NCBI RefSeq assembly: GCF_963675165.1
Contig: NC_087388.1
Coordinates: 3,078,800 to 3,142,799 of the forward strand
Length of the DNA: 64,000 bases
Direction: 5' to 3'
From: Halichondria panicea
Taxonomy: Eukaryota > Porifera > Demospongiae > Suberitida > Halichondriidae
Numbering within the stretch: position 1 is the first letter of the stretch; the number at the start of each line of letters is the position of its first letter. Position numbers and translations under genes: made by a program. Shown here piece by piece: positions 44,601 to 57,700 of the stretch. A model generated the notes under the pieces. That model did not search any database. It saw only the letters and a list, made by a program, of their open reading frames with translations, and was not told the origin of the DNA.

Positions 44601-47600
44601 TTTATCTGGCTCCGGAGACGTTTCTTTGATAACTGGTTTGTCATCCTCATTTGGTTTGTCATCAGATGAACCAGCAGTATCTGGGTCGGAGGAAGTGGAA
44701 GCTGGAAGTTCAGGTGTTGAAGGAGACTCATCCGGGGAGGTTGCAGATAATTTATCTGGTTCAGCCTCGGCAGATGTACATGTATCATCTTCCTTGCTAG
44801 GATCAGTCTTAGGTGGCCGTGGACGAGGGGAAGGTTTTGGGGATGCTTTAGGAGTTGCAGGTTTTTCCTCTGTTGAAGCCTCTAGATGTTCATCTTCTGC
44901 AGGTGCTTTAGCTTCAGTAGGTGGAGGACTATGTTCTTTTTCATCAGCAGCCTCAATATTAGTACGCTCTGGCTGGTCCTGTGGAGAAGGGGTTCGAGTC
45001 AATGCTGATGGTGGGAGGAGAGGGGACTTCGACTGTGGAGGAGACTGTTGTTCCTACGTACATGTACATTGGACAGAGTAATTTTAACGAGTCACTTTCA
45101 TCATCCACATGTACATGTATTGTAAGTTGCACCAGGGAATAATGCATGGATCCCTCAAATGTTACAAATGCCACCATTGATGCGCTTTTTAACAATGCTA
45201 TCTTAACAGGTTAATATAACTATTGTGCTTTTTACCTCCGTGGGTCCCTCTTCTTGAACAGCTGTTGGGGTGTTTAAATTGGGACTTGGTTTGACAGTCG
45301 GTCGTGATTTCCCTCCTCGCTGCATGCGCGCAGGCTTAGGTCTAGTCTTGCCAAGATGTTGGAGAGCAGGACCCACGGCCACTAGAGGCTCGCTGGGAAG
45401 ATCAACTGCAAGAAGTGTTTGTTAACAAAGGTACATGTACATGTATCAGGAAATGTCGCACAAAAGTTTGAAGATACATGTACATGTACGTGATAAATTT
45501 ACATGTACACGTGCCTGAGGCACCTCGCACAATACTATCATAGTGAAAGTTTAGTTGTTTAGTTGATCAAATAAAATCGAAGTGAGTCTATGGCTAGAGA
45601 TAGTGAGTTAATCAGCAGCTGAAAACTGTACTCTACCTTGTTCCTCCTCATTAATATCGTCAGGGTCAGGACGACGAGCTCTCTTTTTCTTAGTAATGGG
45701 AGTGTTCTGTTCCACACGGAATGTAAAGTTTCGTGAGACCTTTGTATCAGGAGTGGCACTGCTGGCACGAGCATCTTTGTGCATCTTCATCTACATACAT
45801 TTAATTATGAGTGATAGCACTTTTAAGCTTATACATGTACATGTACGTCTATTAGAGCATGTATGGTACAATGCACTGATGTACACATGCATACATAGTA
45901 CAAGGGATCAGTTGTCGTCACCAATAGTTTAATTTACCAGTTTGAGATTAGCTTTGTCCAACTTCACCAATGTTTGCTCTACAATCAGCTCCGTAATGTT
46001 GGCAGCCACATCCAGGTTGATAGCACTGACATGACTCACAACCTCCGGAGCAGATTTCTTCGTTACAGCTTTTTTGGCGTATGTGAAGTCCGAGGAAACA
46101 GAGCTAGAGAGCACCATACCCCGTATCATTGTTTTAGCTTCATCAGTCAGGAGGGAGGGACATGCTCTCAAGGTTTGCTCCACCATACGGTCCGATGTGG
46201 CCTGATAGATATTAGTTAGTTGCGTTACATGTACTGTCCAAAATAATATGATGTACATGTACATGCATGTACGTGTACACAGTACATCTTGTTCTAATAT
46301 TGAACAGAAAATGAACCTTGATATGCTCAGTGTAGACTTGATCCATGAAGGACTCAAGTAGGATTTTCACTTGTGTTGAGATGGCTTGTAACTGATCAGA
46401 CTCAACTTGAGGGTTGTACAGTCCATCCGTAAGCTGGGGGGACACAAGTTAAGAGTCTGGATAGACTCAATTATTTATACATTGTGTGCCCACTGCAACT
46501 ACAAATGTACGTATAGTTACATGTGCATCAGGGTTGCATCTAAATGTAATAGGGAGGGCAGGGGTGAACCCACCTCCCAATGTTTGTAGAATATTGATGT
46601 GCAATATGTAACTAGATCTACCGTGATGCACTATAATTATGTAATAGAGGGTGTGGTCAACAATTGTGGGAGTGGCCAAACATTTTGAGGCGCGCGTAAC
46701 AAACCTTCCCCCCAAAACTTTTAATCCTAGAGATGAAACCCTGAGTAGCATGTACATGTATGTACCAGAGTACATTGTAGATGTACATGTATCAAGATCG
46801 AATAAGCGAATTTACAGGGCCTCACATGTACTTGAAGGCGTACACACAAAGTGGGGAATTAATTTGGCCAACACTCATATCGAGAAAGCATAATAAATAA
46901 CCAAAATTCAGCAATGAATGAACCTAAGTACATGCATGCATGTATGTACCTTGAGGACGTTGTTGGCTTCACTTTTGACTTGAGTGGCCTCCTTTACATT
47001 GTCATGGGAGGTCCCGTGGGCAGATTCTGCCCACTGCAAAAGGTCCTCCAGCTGTACCAGCTCACGACTCACAACAGACTACATGTATATTGATAGGTGG
47101 TTGGTGAGATTCAGATATAAATGAGTGTAAAAGGCATAATTGACACTTACACTCTGCTGTGTAGCCGTAAGCAGTCTACCTCTGTGTCTGGCTGCGAGCT
47201 CGACCTTTAATCTTTCATCAGAATGATTCCTACAAAGGAGCAGCTGGATCTCCTGCACAATTTTTTCAGTCTCTTTGCCAGCTCGGCCAATGTCTGCCAG
47301 GGGGAGGGGCATCACACGCAGAGTGTAGTTGCTTAGGGAAGAAGTAGTACATGAACATGTAAGTTATGGTTGAAAAAAAGGAGCACCTCATTGACCCAAA
47401 ATGCATAGGCGGCGCAGCGGATTATACAGCGTAGTAATCGTCAGTGTTGGTGAGACTGTCCACATTAATTATATTGTTTGTACAACACTCGTCCTATTGC
47501 ATATATAACTCGTAGAAAAAAGCTGATTGCATACACAGTCACGTATCCTAGTGTATATCACTTGCATCAAAAACAATTCACCCTTGCACTCACTGTTTGA

Positions 47601-50600
47601 GAGCAGAGATGACGTCCTGCAGTCCGCACAGAGAAGTATCATTGTGGTCCCAGCTGACCTCACGAAGATGATAGTTTGTGAGTAGGACCTTTGCAAGGTA
47701 ACGAGCTCCATGGTTACCCATCTGATTGCCACTGCACGAACAGACAACAAACAGCAATATAGTGACGTAAGTTGAAAGTGAGAGATGTATATGTATATTC
47801 ACGGAAAAAATTCCCCTACTGTACGTTCTACAGAACATGAAACAAGTTACATGTGCATGTACGTACACTTGGATCTGCACATACATGTAGCAGAAAACGA
47901 TAAGCTTCAGTTACATGTACATGCACATTTACCACACCTGATGTTGAGCTTAAGTAATGATGTGTTGTCTGAGACAGCTGTAAGAAGGGCAAAGGTAAGG
48001 TCTTTCAGTTTGGAGTCCTGCACACTCAACGATGACAAGTGACAGTCGTCCTTCTTAAGAAGGAAGCACAGTTTGTCCATGGCATCCGCACGAACTCTAT
48101 GTGTGCATACATGTAAGTGCATGCCAATAAACGTGTTTACATTGAAACCTTAATTCCTACACTGAAGGTTTGCTCAAGTATTGAAAATAACACAGATGGG
48201 TGATAGAGTTTGTTGATATTAACAAAGTATGTGCTTCAGTAATGACAAGAGAATCAAAACAATGGCTATTGGGAATATAACATTGACTAAACAATACACA
48301 TTGAACACACGTTAATATACATGTAGTCATGTAACTCGTGAGTGGAATGAGAAGCACAATCATGCATGTACATTGTATATGTATTTGCATTTATAACAAA
48401 ACCGTTTTTAGTAATCAAATATCTGGCTTCAAAAAAGTACGTACCACTGGGGTGAGGCGGGGCAATCAGGGCTGTATATATTATTATGTACCACTGTAAC
48501 AGTAAGGCACTTCACTTACATTTGCTTGCCACTGAAGTTCCTGCCAAGTGCCACATGCCTGAGCTTACTGTTTCCAGCAACGGACTCTATGATGATTGGC
48601 AGACACTGATCCAGACCACAGTCAGAGATATCGAGTTTGTGTAGACACTGGGTTCGAGAGATAACTTTGGCCATTACTCCAGGGTCATGGCCGCAACCCA
48701 GGTCATTGGACGATACGTTCAAGTTAACAGAAGTCACATTGGGATTAACTGAAAGGCCTTCCAGTATGGCACTGTGCGGTGGAGGGATCGTTACTACATG
48801 TACATGTACTGTACGCAATAGCTAGCCCAATACTATTAGCAATAATTATGATACATGTACATGTACAGGAAACCACAATGTTAGTGTTCAGGTGCACAGA
48901 ATGTGATATGAATTCTAGGATAATAAAAGCACAGTAACCAAACTCAACAGCGGCATACATGCACGTACATGTATCTATATACACATTGTATATGTAACTT
49001 ACGAGACAATTTCATTGGTGAGCCTGCAATCAGTTAGGTCGATGTTACTGATGGCAATGCACGAGCTGCAGAACTGTTGCAGTTTTGCGGCCACACCGGC
49101 AGACAGTACACCTTTCTTGCCTTTACCACTGTTGTGGGACAGGTCCAGCGTTCTAAGATGTTGTTGACAACCTCTGATCAAAACCTGTAGAGTGTACATG
49201 TAGTTATGGCGTACTTCCAACATCCATAACATTTCAGGTTAGTGAGTGCAAAATCATACACTATAATGAGAGAGATTAGATTTCCATACACTTCAGGAAT
49301 AGTTGAAAAAAGTTTGCCTAGAGTGATTTCAGTTCCATATTAACCTGAACGACTGAGTCCAGAGTTAGGCCACACCCAGAGAGGTTGAGGTGGGAGATAG
49401 TTTGTGGCTCCTGGATAAAGGCCAGGGCACCCAGTGGGTCAGGGCCAAGAGGATTGCTAGATAGGTCAAAGTGCACAAGGGAGTATTCCATGTGCTTGTT
49501 TTGTTTCAACGACTGTGCCAGCATTGATCCACCTACAAACATGAATGTGTGTAAGCAAAGGTAGTCGTGCACATGCAAGCACCAATGTGCACATCGCTAT
49601 GTATGCACGATTGTCTATGTATTGTACATGCATTCATAATAATTATGGCGCATCGAAAGAGCCTGTTTTGATAACAGGCATAATACCTCATTGTCACCAC
49701 GTGGGTACCCACCTCTGTTGGAAATCTTGCAGTTGGCTAACACAATATGTTGGAGTCCGTGTGGGAGGTTATCTAAAGCACTGCCCAGTGACTCAATAGC
49801 TGCATAAAGGATCAATACGGACACGATTAAAAACAAAAGACAGCTTTTCCTAACACATGAAAACAATCTTAGCTTTGTAATAATTATAGTACAGTAGTAC
49901 ATGTATAATTTTTGTACTGTACAATATATTTATGACATGAAATTGCTTCAGCATCAGCAATGTACATCGTATGTACTGTACTATGATATAAAAGAACGTA
50001 CACAGTGAACATACATTTGTCATCAAAGTTGTTGTCAGATAGGTCCAAATGAACTATTGCTGACCGAGGGTTGTTCTTCAGAGCAACAGACATTCTCACG
50101 AGATTCTCACTGTGTATTGACAAGAGGTTGATTGATAGCACACATGTATGGCATACAAATTATATAGCACATCATACGTGCAGATGCATGGTAATACACT
50201 TACGGTCTAAGAGATGCATTGCGAAGAACAATCTTCTTAATAGCTCGAGACACGTTGATTACATAGCAAAGCTCTTCAACTAGTTCAGCAGGCTGGATGG
50301 ATGAATCGGGAAAAATATTTAAGCTTATAACATTATTATACCAAGAGTAGATAAGAGTACTCTTATCTACTTTTGCATATACATACATACACATACGTGT
50401 ATTGTGTATGTAGAACAAGTGCTTACCAGTCTGTCATTTCTAACAATAATACCCTCAAAAAACTCGTTGTGCCTGAGCGTGCTCAAAACTGGAAGGAGAT
50501 CTCTGCATTGAGTAAAAAAACTTTCAGCAATGTATCTACAGTACTGTAGTGGTACCCTCACAACATAATTACGCCCACCTACCCTTTTCTGCAAGAACTT

Positions 50601-53600
50601 TAGGCTTAATTGAGAAGGTACTGGAGGACCCATTTTAACAAACAGCGAGTTATAGTTACAAAACCAAATACCCGCGGCTTATGCTTGTGGACTGTGATCG
50701 TACCATATAAAATGCATTGTACCTTGTGAACAAAATATAATATTGGTATATACAGAATAATGTACATTTGAAGCATGATTAAAGTACAACAGTCAACTAC
50801 ATGTACATAAAGATCTACATGTACTTGCATGCTCTACACAATCATCTTTGGGGGCGAGCAGAATCACAGAGAAAAATCATGTCCGTTTTTAGTGCATATT
50901 ATACCGGCCAGCATAGATAAAAGCTGTCTAACACTGATTTGCTTGTTTCTACTTCACAAACTCAGCATTTGATATGGTTATTTTCGAGTCTTTCGAGGAT
51001 TGACCCAGAAATACGAAAATTTAGTGCCTCGAAAATTGGTTTTACATCAGGTATTGAAATCTTTCTACTGTAGAGGTGTGGTTATTTGAACCACTATCCT
51101 CGAAATGTTCTGTTTGGGCAGTTCGCGAAAATTAGTACCTCGAAAATAACCCGCTATACGGTAGCTATGTACAAAAAGAGGGGATGGGTGTATTTTTGCC
51201 ATAGGGTATATATACAATAACATAAATGTTTACCTGGTGGAGAGGTGATTGAAGTCAGACAAATTGAGGTCTCGAAAACCATGAGCCAGGTACACGTTCT
51301 TCAAATACTATTGGGTGAGCAAATTGTTTACAAAACAAAAGGAAAAGGTCCAACCACAACTACTCCACTTAACTACCTATAATTATGTAATAGCAGGAGT
51401 ATTCATGTAATAGTGATAACCTATACAGTTATAGACACCAGGTTTCGAATGTGTTTTCAAATAGATAGCGAACGTAATTAATGCAAAGACTGAACATTAG
51501 CATAGTTAGAAAGGCATAGGGCTTGTGCAACGTCATTCGCAAACGATAAATTCTAAATCGGGTATTATATAAATGCTGTACTAACCAATCAGATTGCGAT
51601 TCTATACTACGAGTAACTAAACGACTTTAGTACAATGTGCACCATAAGCGTGCTGTATATATATAGTGAGCATATTTTGCATTTCAGGGAATCAGGTGAA
51701 ATAAAATTCCCTCCTGATAAGTAATCACGATCGACCAATGGTTGCTGCAATAATATTATACATTGTGTATGCAGTACTGGTAGAGCTGTGGATATCCCGT
51801 GCAGTGCATATTTGCACAGTAAACATTCCCCCCAAACACATTCGTCAAATAATCATAATGCTTGCAAAATGTAAACATACCCGCTATACGGTATTATATA
51901 AATATAGAGACAAACTGCATACACATGGAAGATATGCTTTGGGCCAATACGGTAACAGTGGAAAAATGGGATCAAGTGGCTTATACAGCACCGGATGTGC
52001 ATTTTTCCTTAGCTAACCTAAATCCCTCCCCCTTCCAAAATTCCATCCGGTGCCGTATATGCCACTTGATCCGATAAATGTAGCTTTTTCTCTACAAATT
52101 TATTGTAGTACATAATCGTTACATACCTGTAAGTAAAGTCATACTGAAAGAGGTACGAATGACATGATCGACATACGTGTACGTGTAACATTGCACGTAT
52201 ACTTCATAAGCGTTGAGGCGAACACACAAATTATGATTATTGATGAGACATAATTATACTGTACAGTAAGAGGTACATTGTACATGTACGAATGACATGA
52301 TCGACATACATTGCACGTACAAATCATCAGCATTGATGTAAACACATAAATTACGATTATTGATAGGGTCTACTACTTATTTGATCGACAATTTTACATG
52401 CACAGGGAGTATAGCTTTGCACTTACCCAAACTACTTCACTGCTGAAGGACACACCAAAGAAGTCACTGAGGAAGGCATAAGAGGTGATAAAGCCTTGCA
52501 GACTAGAGGCATCACTACGATCCATTGCTGAGAGAAGACTGTCTCGTAGTGACGTCACCTCTGACCGAAGTGAGTCAGGGTCAAAGGTCAACTTCAACAC
52601 CATCCTGGACAAAATAGAACTTGCCGTGCACAAATGTGCATAGATGACGTACATGTAAGCTACTACTGGATGCACCTGTAATTTACTTGCACCTTACTGT
52701 ACACGCAGACAGACTTTTAAGAAAACACTTACTCTAATTGAGTAATAGGAAACACATTCTTGAGCTGGGCTGTGATTAGTCCAATGATCTCCACTGAGTC
52801 ACGCCTAGTTGAGTGGAATTCTCGTGGTTTCTCACCCGGAAGTTGGAATGTAAGCTGGGAAAAACATGTCGAGTTGTTTGCATAGACCATTTTGCTTTAC
52901 CAACACAATATCTACGTGGTAACATGTATGAGTTATTGAGGGCTCTTTCTCACGACTATTGTTGATGAAATTCCATGATCCCATGGGAAATTGGCTATGA
53001 AAACAAACTGCTCACGAGCATACTATTATTATGTGGGAGCGGTGTGGCATAATGAGCATGTGAACACTATATTAAAGTAAACATCACTAAAATGATAATG
53101 GTAAAAGTTAACAAAGAACTATACTGTTAATGCAACGTGCAAATACACGGCTGTGTGTATACGCAAACACATCATTCACTACAAAACTATACCTTTGATT
53201 CAGTACATTCTAGTAGTTGAATCTTGAGAAAGTTGAAGCTGATCTCCAGCTACAATAATGAAGCAGAACTAAATTCACATTAGATTATCACGACGATATT
53301 ACCTTAACAGCTGGTCTATGGGAGAGGATGTAGCATCTGCTGTTGGTGATCACCTTAGAAAAAATAAAGTGACACTAGAATTATAATTTTGTGCGTAATT
53401 ATTCTCTCACAAATTACAGCTACAAACATTTAATTCTTGTGTTGATAGGTGAGCCAAGTTACCATACCATTGCTAGCTTCTGTTGCATTTGTGTAACAGA
53501 AGCCACAACCATGCCAACATACATGAGCCTGCTTACTGCCTTGAACCAGATCTAGTCTATGTATAGTGCGCCCAAATGCAATTTTTACCAGTGTCTTGGG

Positions 53601-53895
53601 CTCAGTGGGGTCTCCTTTCTTTGAAAATGTGTCTACTTGCAAAACTTTTCTCAAAAATATCTCTCCAGCTCCAACCAGCACACTGCGCTCCGCAGCTGAG
53701 GAGTCAGACACATTCATATACATGTAGTACATAATACATTCGCATAAACTGTACCAAATGCAAAATCACATTAATAGGCCAAAAAACCTGTTATAACACA
53801 TCATGTAGAGATCTACTTCCACATGTTTACTTACAGGTAAGTCCTAGCTCTTTTCCAAAGATATCCAGATCCTTGGGAGGGCTTGATTCCGTCAT
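41664..53895 (-). CDS. CARMIL: CARMIL-family capping-protein regulator (LRRC16-like)
   Basis: Regulates actin capping protein at the plasma membrane and leading edge. Twenty-eight exons join to 4437 nt (1478 residues; vertebrate CARMILs are about 1370-1435). Boundaries: 53835-53895, 53589-53695, 53303-53353, 53193-53249, 52733-52854, 52427-52604, 51234-51307, 50427-50502, 50204-50292, 50015-50109, 49713-49799, 49345-49532, 49003-49184, 48520-48771, 47938-48096, 47594-47731, 47151-47331, 46950-47078, 46317-46433, 45938-46201, 45637-45790, 45236-45405, 44293-45053, 44154-44226, 43044-43192, 42533-42869, 42054-42183, 41664-41719. Layout: PH-like N-terminus (about 20-120), leucine-rich repeats (about 240-700), helical dimerization region (700-920), then a capping-protein-interaction motif LQHLGKTRPK (935-944; family pattern LxHxTxxRPK) and a Pro/Glu/Thr-rich tail. 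Paralogue number cannot be assigned. An alternative exon may replace 44154-44226. Confidence 0.94.
41752..41947. mobile_element. TACCGTA-family MITE (subtype with CACGAATATTTTG)
   Basis: TACTGTATAGCCGGTAATTT to AAATTACCCGCTATACAGTA. Interior subtype equals the 36762-37558 tips. Inserted 33 bp before CARMIL's last exon (41664-41719), in its final intron. Confidence 0.82.
43490..43535 (-). CDS. Candidate mutually exclusive CARMIL exon (46 nt)
   Basis: Lies in the CARMIL intron between exons 44154-44226 and 43044-43192. It has a CTTTCAG acceptor and a GTTAGT donor, and reads EKLDQSEEFGVIGQQ with the same entry and exit phases as the 73-nt exon 44154-44226. Using either exon keeps frame; using both or neither breaks it. 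It could also be chance intron sequence. Confidence 0.45.
46528..46745. mobile_element. GGGTTTCATC-family element, 218 bp
   Basis: Ends ATCAGGGTTGCATCTAAATG and AGAGATGAAACCCTGA; right part (CCTTCCCCCCAAAACTTTTA) is homologous to 6745-6800. In the CARMIL intron between exons 46317-46433 and 46950-47078. Confidence 0.72.
50977..51152. mobile_element. GCCTCGAAAATAACC-ended element, copy 2
   Basis: GGTTATTTTCGAGTC at the left, TACCTCGAAAATAACC at the right, and immediately beyond it CGCTATACGGTA, the TACCGTA-family tip. Interior shares TTTGAACC.CTATCCTCGAAA with 5891-6051. In a CARMIL intron. Confidence 0.72.
51969..52072. repeat. Hairpin of about 29-bp arms
   Basis: GGATCAAGTGGCTTATACAG and CACCGGATG at the left; the inverse CATCCGGTGCCGTATATGCC then ACTTGATCC at the right, two mismatches. 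In a CARMIL intron. Confidence 0.82.
52145..52370. repeat. Tandem duplication of about 110 bp
   Basis: Both units contain CGAATGACATGATCGACATA, ATTGCACGTA and ATTGATGAG/ATTGATAGG. The second unit has an extra ACATTGTACATGT insertion. In the same CARMIL intron, just before exon 52427-52604. Confidence 0.8.
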
Positions 53896-54055
53896 AACTT
53901 AACTATAAAGAAGGCCTCTCTTTAGTTTTTAATTTGAGCTAAACTGTAACAGCTCAGCTAGCTAATTATGTATGGGTGGGGCAGGTGTCCTGAGGTGAAA
54001 CATTCGCTCCCCCTCAATTCAGGAATTTCGGGGGGTTCCAAGCATTTAATCTCCC

Positions 54056-54099
54056 CTAGTTGGGCGGAGTCCAACCAACACACGACTCCGCCCAACTAG
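54056..54099. repeat. 16-bp perfect hairpin (CTAGTTGGGCGGAGTC)
   Basis: CTAGTTGGGCGGAGTC at 54056-54071 and its exact inverse at 54084-54099, loop 12 nt. The arm shares TAGTTGGGCGGAG with the palindrome at 54582-54621. Confidence 0.9.
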
Positions 54100-54134
54100 A
54101 CCTCCCCAGCCCCCCAGCCCACCAGCTAGTCTCG

Positions 54135-54560
54135 AGGCCAGACTCCTCCCGGGGAGAGAGTCTGGCAAACAGAGTCACTTTTCTTGGTTTTCAGACAGTC
54201 AAAAGTGGGCGTGTCGGAAATGGGCGTGGTGACGATGCTAAAACTGGCTGGCTATTATCTCTACTCCTATACAGATTTAGTGAGATTTGAAAGATTCTCT
54301 GTACTTGAAATAACATTTTTAGTTGATGTATACAGGAATTTAAGTTAGCCATTGCCTACTGGCATAGTTTTAAAAATGACAAAGGTCAAGTACTATCAAC
54401 CTCCTCTGTGAAGTGGAATCATGTGACAGTTTAATTGCATTCTTGCGAATCTGATTGGAGATGTCAAATTTTGACATCTGAACCAAGAAAAGTGACTCTA
54501 AATGCCAGACCCCTCCCTGGCACATGTCAGATCACGTGCAAGGGAGTGGTCTGGGGCCAG
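54135..54560. mobile_element. Inverted-repeat element between CARMIL and CNOT10
   Basis: GCCAGACTCCTCCCGGG, then AGAGTCACTTTTCTTGGTTT at the left; the inverse AACCAAGAAAAGTGACTCT and TGGTCTGGGGCCAGAC at the right. Not seen elsewhere in the window. Confidence 0.7.
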
Positions 54561-54581
54561 ACTACCCACCAGCATTAGGGG

Positions 54582-54621
54582 TAGTTGGGCGGAGCCCGAC
54601 CGGTCGGGCTCCGCCCAACTA
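54582..54621. mobile_element. Perfect 40-bp palindrome with 9-bp flanking duplications
   Basis: TAGTTGGGCGGAGCCCGACC followed by its exact inverse without a loop. Flanked by CATTAGGGG on both sides (54573-54581, 54622-54630), as for a transposon insertion. Its left half matches the hairpin at 54056. Confidence 0.88.
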
Positions 54622-54769
54622 CATTAGGGGCTCACCAATTGGAAAACATTGAAGCAGCCCCTTCAGCTAGCTAGCTATCTCACTGCATGCCGCGCCGCAG
54701 TACCTTCACCTTCAGCTGATCAGATAAAGACTACACGACTGTGGCTGTTGCATTGGTTTTTTTTCTCCC

Positions 54770-57700
54770 ATGGACAATGAAATTGAGCTGGCTAGATTGG
54801 CTAAAGAGGCGTTCGATAGCCACCGGTATGAAAGTTGCCTGTCCTCTCTAAACAAGCTACAGGAGCACCGCAGAAGTGATGGGCGTGTAGCTCACAATAG
54901 AGCAGTTGCACAGTACCTTTTGTCCAACCTAACTCTAACAGATGGCTTTAAAAAGTCTCTGCTGTCAGTCAATGCACAGGTACTATTCATTACTTTAACT
55001 GTGTTTTAATTTTGAATACCGTCTTTGTAAAAACGGTGATAAAACGCATTCCGTATAGTTTGAAGGTAAAGTTTTCAATTAATTGCACCTTTGAAAAACG
55101 AAGGTAAATCTGTAACTAGTTGCTTTCTACTGTCCATATTATTGCAGCCGGAGCTTTGATCTACATGTCTGCAATCTTGAAATTAATATCTCTTTTTAAC
55201 TGAAGGCCTTCAATTTCAGCGCCACCCTAATATTAAATTACTCTCTAATAAGGCGCCACTTTTTTTATACATGTAATTACAAGGATTCTATGGGAGAAAT
55301 GTCCCGGTGGCGCCATATTAAAAGAGGCCTTATTTCGAAAAATTACGGTATAGAGGTAAATCACAAACATAAAACGGGCGTGTTAAAATTTGAGCTAAGG
55401 TTAGAGTTGCTACACTGTTGGTAGTGCAATCAGACACTCTAAAGGATCAAGCGTATCAATGTATTGCTTTCTTGTATACAGGTATCTAGATTTAGTTTCA
55501 GATGGTACCTTCAGCACAAAAGTTTACAAAACTACGGTTTTATTATTGACTTTATCACAGGCAGGACTCTCTCTCTCCAGAGATGCTGAACATATAAACA
55601 TGATAGTGTGTGATATGGAAACAGAAATCAGTGCAATAGATAAACATTTGCTTGTGCTTGTGTGTGCAGCTCGGACTACAATTGTTGGGTGTGTGAATCA
55701 TCCATTATCTTGCTGTCTATGCTTATTTTCTTGACACGATAGCTTCTTAGCACTTAGTTCTAGCTGAATTTTCTTGCATCATACTCAACCATACATGTAG
55801 TAGAGCTACAAATGTAAGTAACATTGCTACAGCTTGCCACTCATGCTTTTTACTACTCAGAATGGGCTGCCTGGCCAGAAGTAGATGGATCTGCATAACC
55901 TCTATAAGCACAACTTCAAAAATTGATTGAGCGCATTTTCATAAATACATTTAGCTGCAGCCGTTATTCAATTCCCGTGCAACAGCTCTTGACAGCAATT
56001 ACTGGTCCTAAATATAATATGAAATTAATGCGAGTACTGATACCTCGGGTGGAGTCGCCAAAGCTCTATGGCATCAAGCTACTAGCTATTAAATACACAC
56101 AATGATATGATTGTACTTCTATTAATGGCTGCTGCTCTCATAAAATCGAAACAGTGCAGCTTTGCAGTTTTTTTTTTACTCTTGCAGTTATAATTATAGC
56201 CTCCTTCACAGGCCTTCCATTGAAGAGAAGGCCTGCTACTACTGACTGCTTGCACCAATTATTGGGTATTCTGACGCAGGATAACAATGTGTAGGCTAGC
56301 AACACTCTGTGGATATGATTTGCTACACTTGAGCCCGAAAAGGCTGCAATGGCAAGTACATTGTAAGCCAAAACAAGCCATAACTTGAGAACAAAGCATT
56401 ATTTTGCAAATATTCACAAATTGAAATCCAAGAAATTATGAAGGTGAAAGTATTTGCCAATTTAGCGATACCATGGATTATAGCCTATAGAAGCTCTTGC
56501 ACTTCATTGGTCATTGAGCAACTATTACATGTATATAAATAGCAGTCTACATACACACAAACACAGTACCGTATACATGTACCTTGCTTTTTTGCATGCG
56601 TACAACCGAGCCATATTAACACGCTATTAATAACAGCTTCGCTATGCAAATTCCAGTGCAGTAATAGTATATCATAATTGTATAAGCGTAAATTAGTTAT
56701 GCAATGTTGTGTTTGTAATCAGTGCAGTGCGTTGTACTCTAGCCTCGAATTCTAGCCGATTCTCATTGTAGCGTGGGAGGGAGAGAACCGTTTGGTGACT
56801 CTGGGCATACTTTTCTGTCGTCAGACGGAATGTTGGTAGAGTACCTTACCCACAAGAATGTAAGATAGCTTTTCAAGAATACATTTCTATTTAAATTGTG
56901 GGTTATTATCCACCTGGTTAACGCATTTCTGACTGAGAACAGAATGCCCAGAGTCACCAGACGGTTCTCTCCCTCTCATGCTACATTGAGAACTGGCTGG
57001 AATTCAAGACTATGTTTTACCCAATCCTACCCACATCCATGTCGGCACAAGTTCAAGATCAATTTTTCATGTTTGTATTATTTTTAGTTCCACTAAATTA
57101 TTTGTTGCATTGATAATTATTGTTATGTGTTCCTTTTCTGACAGTTTGACCGTGATAGCGAGAACAGTGGTGTGGAAGCTACCATTGCTGACAAGGCAGT
57201 GCTCTACTTCAACCAGGCGCTGATCCACATGAGGCTGCATCAGTACAAGCATGCCACATTCCTCTTAGAGCAGCTTTTCCAGGTTCACAATACCTTGCAC
57301 AGTGAGTTGTTGATTGCTGTACGAGTGTCTCACCTTCTCATACAATGTATGGTATGTATGGTGATCCAGTGACGGATTTAAGGAATGGGTTTTCTGGCGC
57401 GAGACTGATACATGTACGTGTATGTAATACTATAGATAAAGGAGAGAGGGATTGAAAACGGAAGTCAAAACGTGTTCTTTTGTGCAGGAGGTGTGGCTTA
57501 AATTGGAAACTATCCGCGTTGCCAGCCCAAACGCAGGAAAATAAGTTTTAGCCTATTGATTTTCACCGAGTGTTGCTACTGTACTTAGTTTAATAGCTCT
57601 GCACTAGTCAAAACGTGTATTTTTGTGCAGAAGTTGTGATTTCCGTATTGCTCCTCTCATTTTTGTACAACCTGATCATCAACGAAGAAAATGTCGAGGT

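Larger units (their letters stand above)
53896..54769. promoter_or_regulatory. Divergent intergenic region, CARMIL/CNOT10
   Basis: This 874-bp spacer separates two divergent start codons and must hold both promoters. Its middle (about 54056-54622) is occupied by inverted-repeat elements, so core promoters probably sit in the flanks, 53896-54050 and 54630-54769. No TATA box was recognised. Confidence 0.5.

Noticed and set aside
44320-45081. 253-residue plus-strand open frame, Ser/Gly/Val-rich
   Set aside because: It is the antisense of the proline/glutamate-rich CARMIL exon 44293-45053. Biased codons remove stops on the other strand. It has no homology and no splice context.
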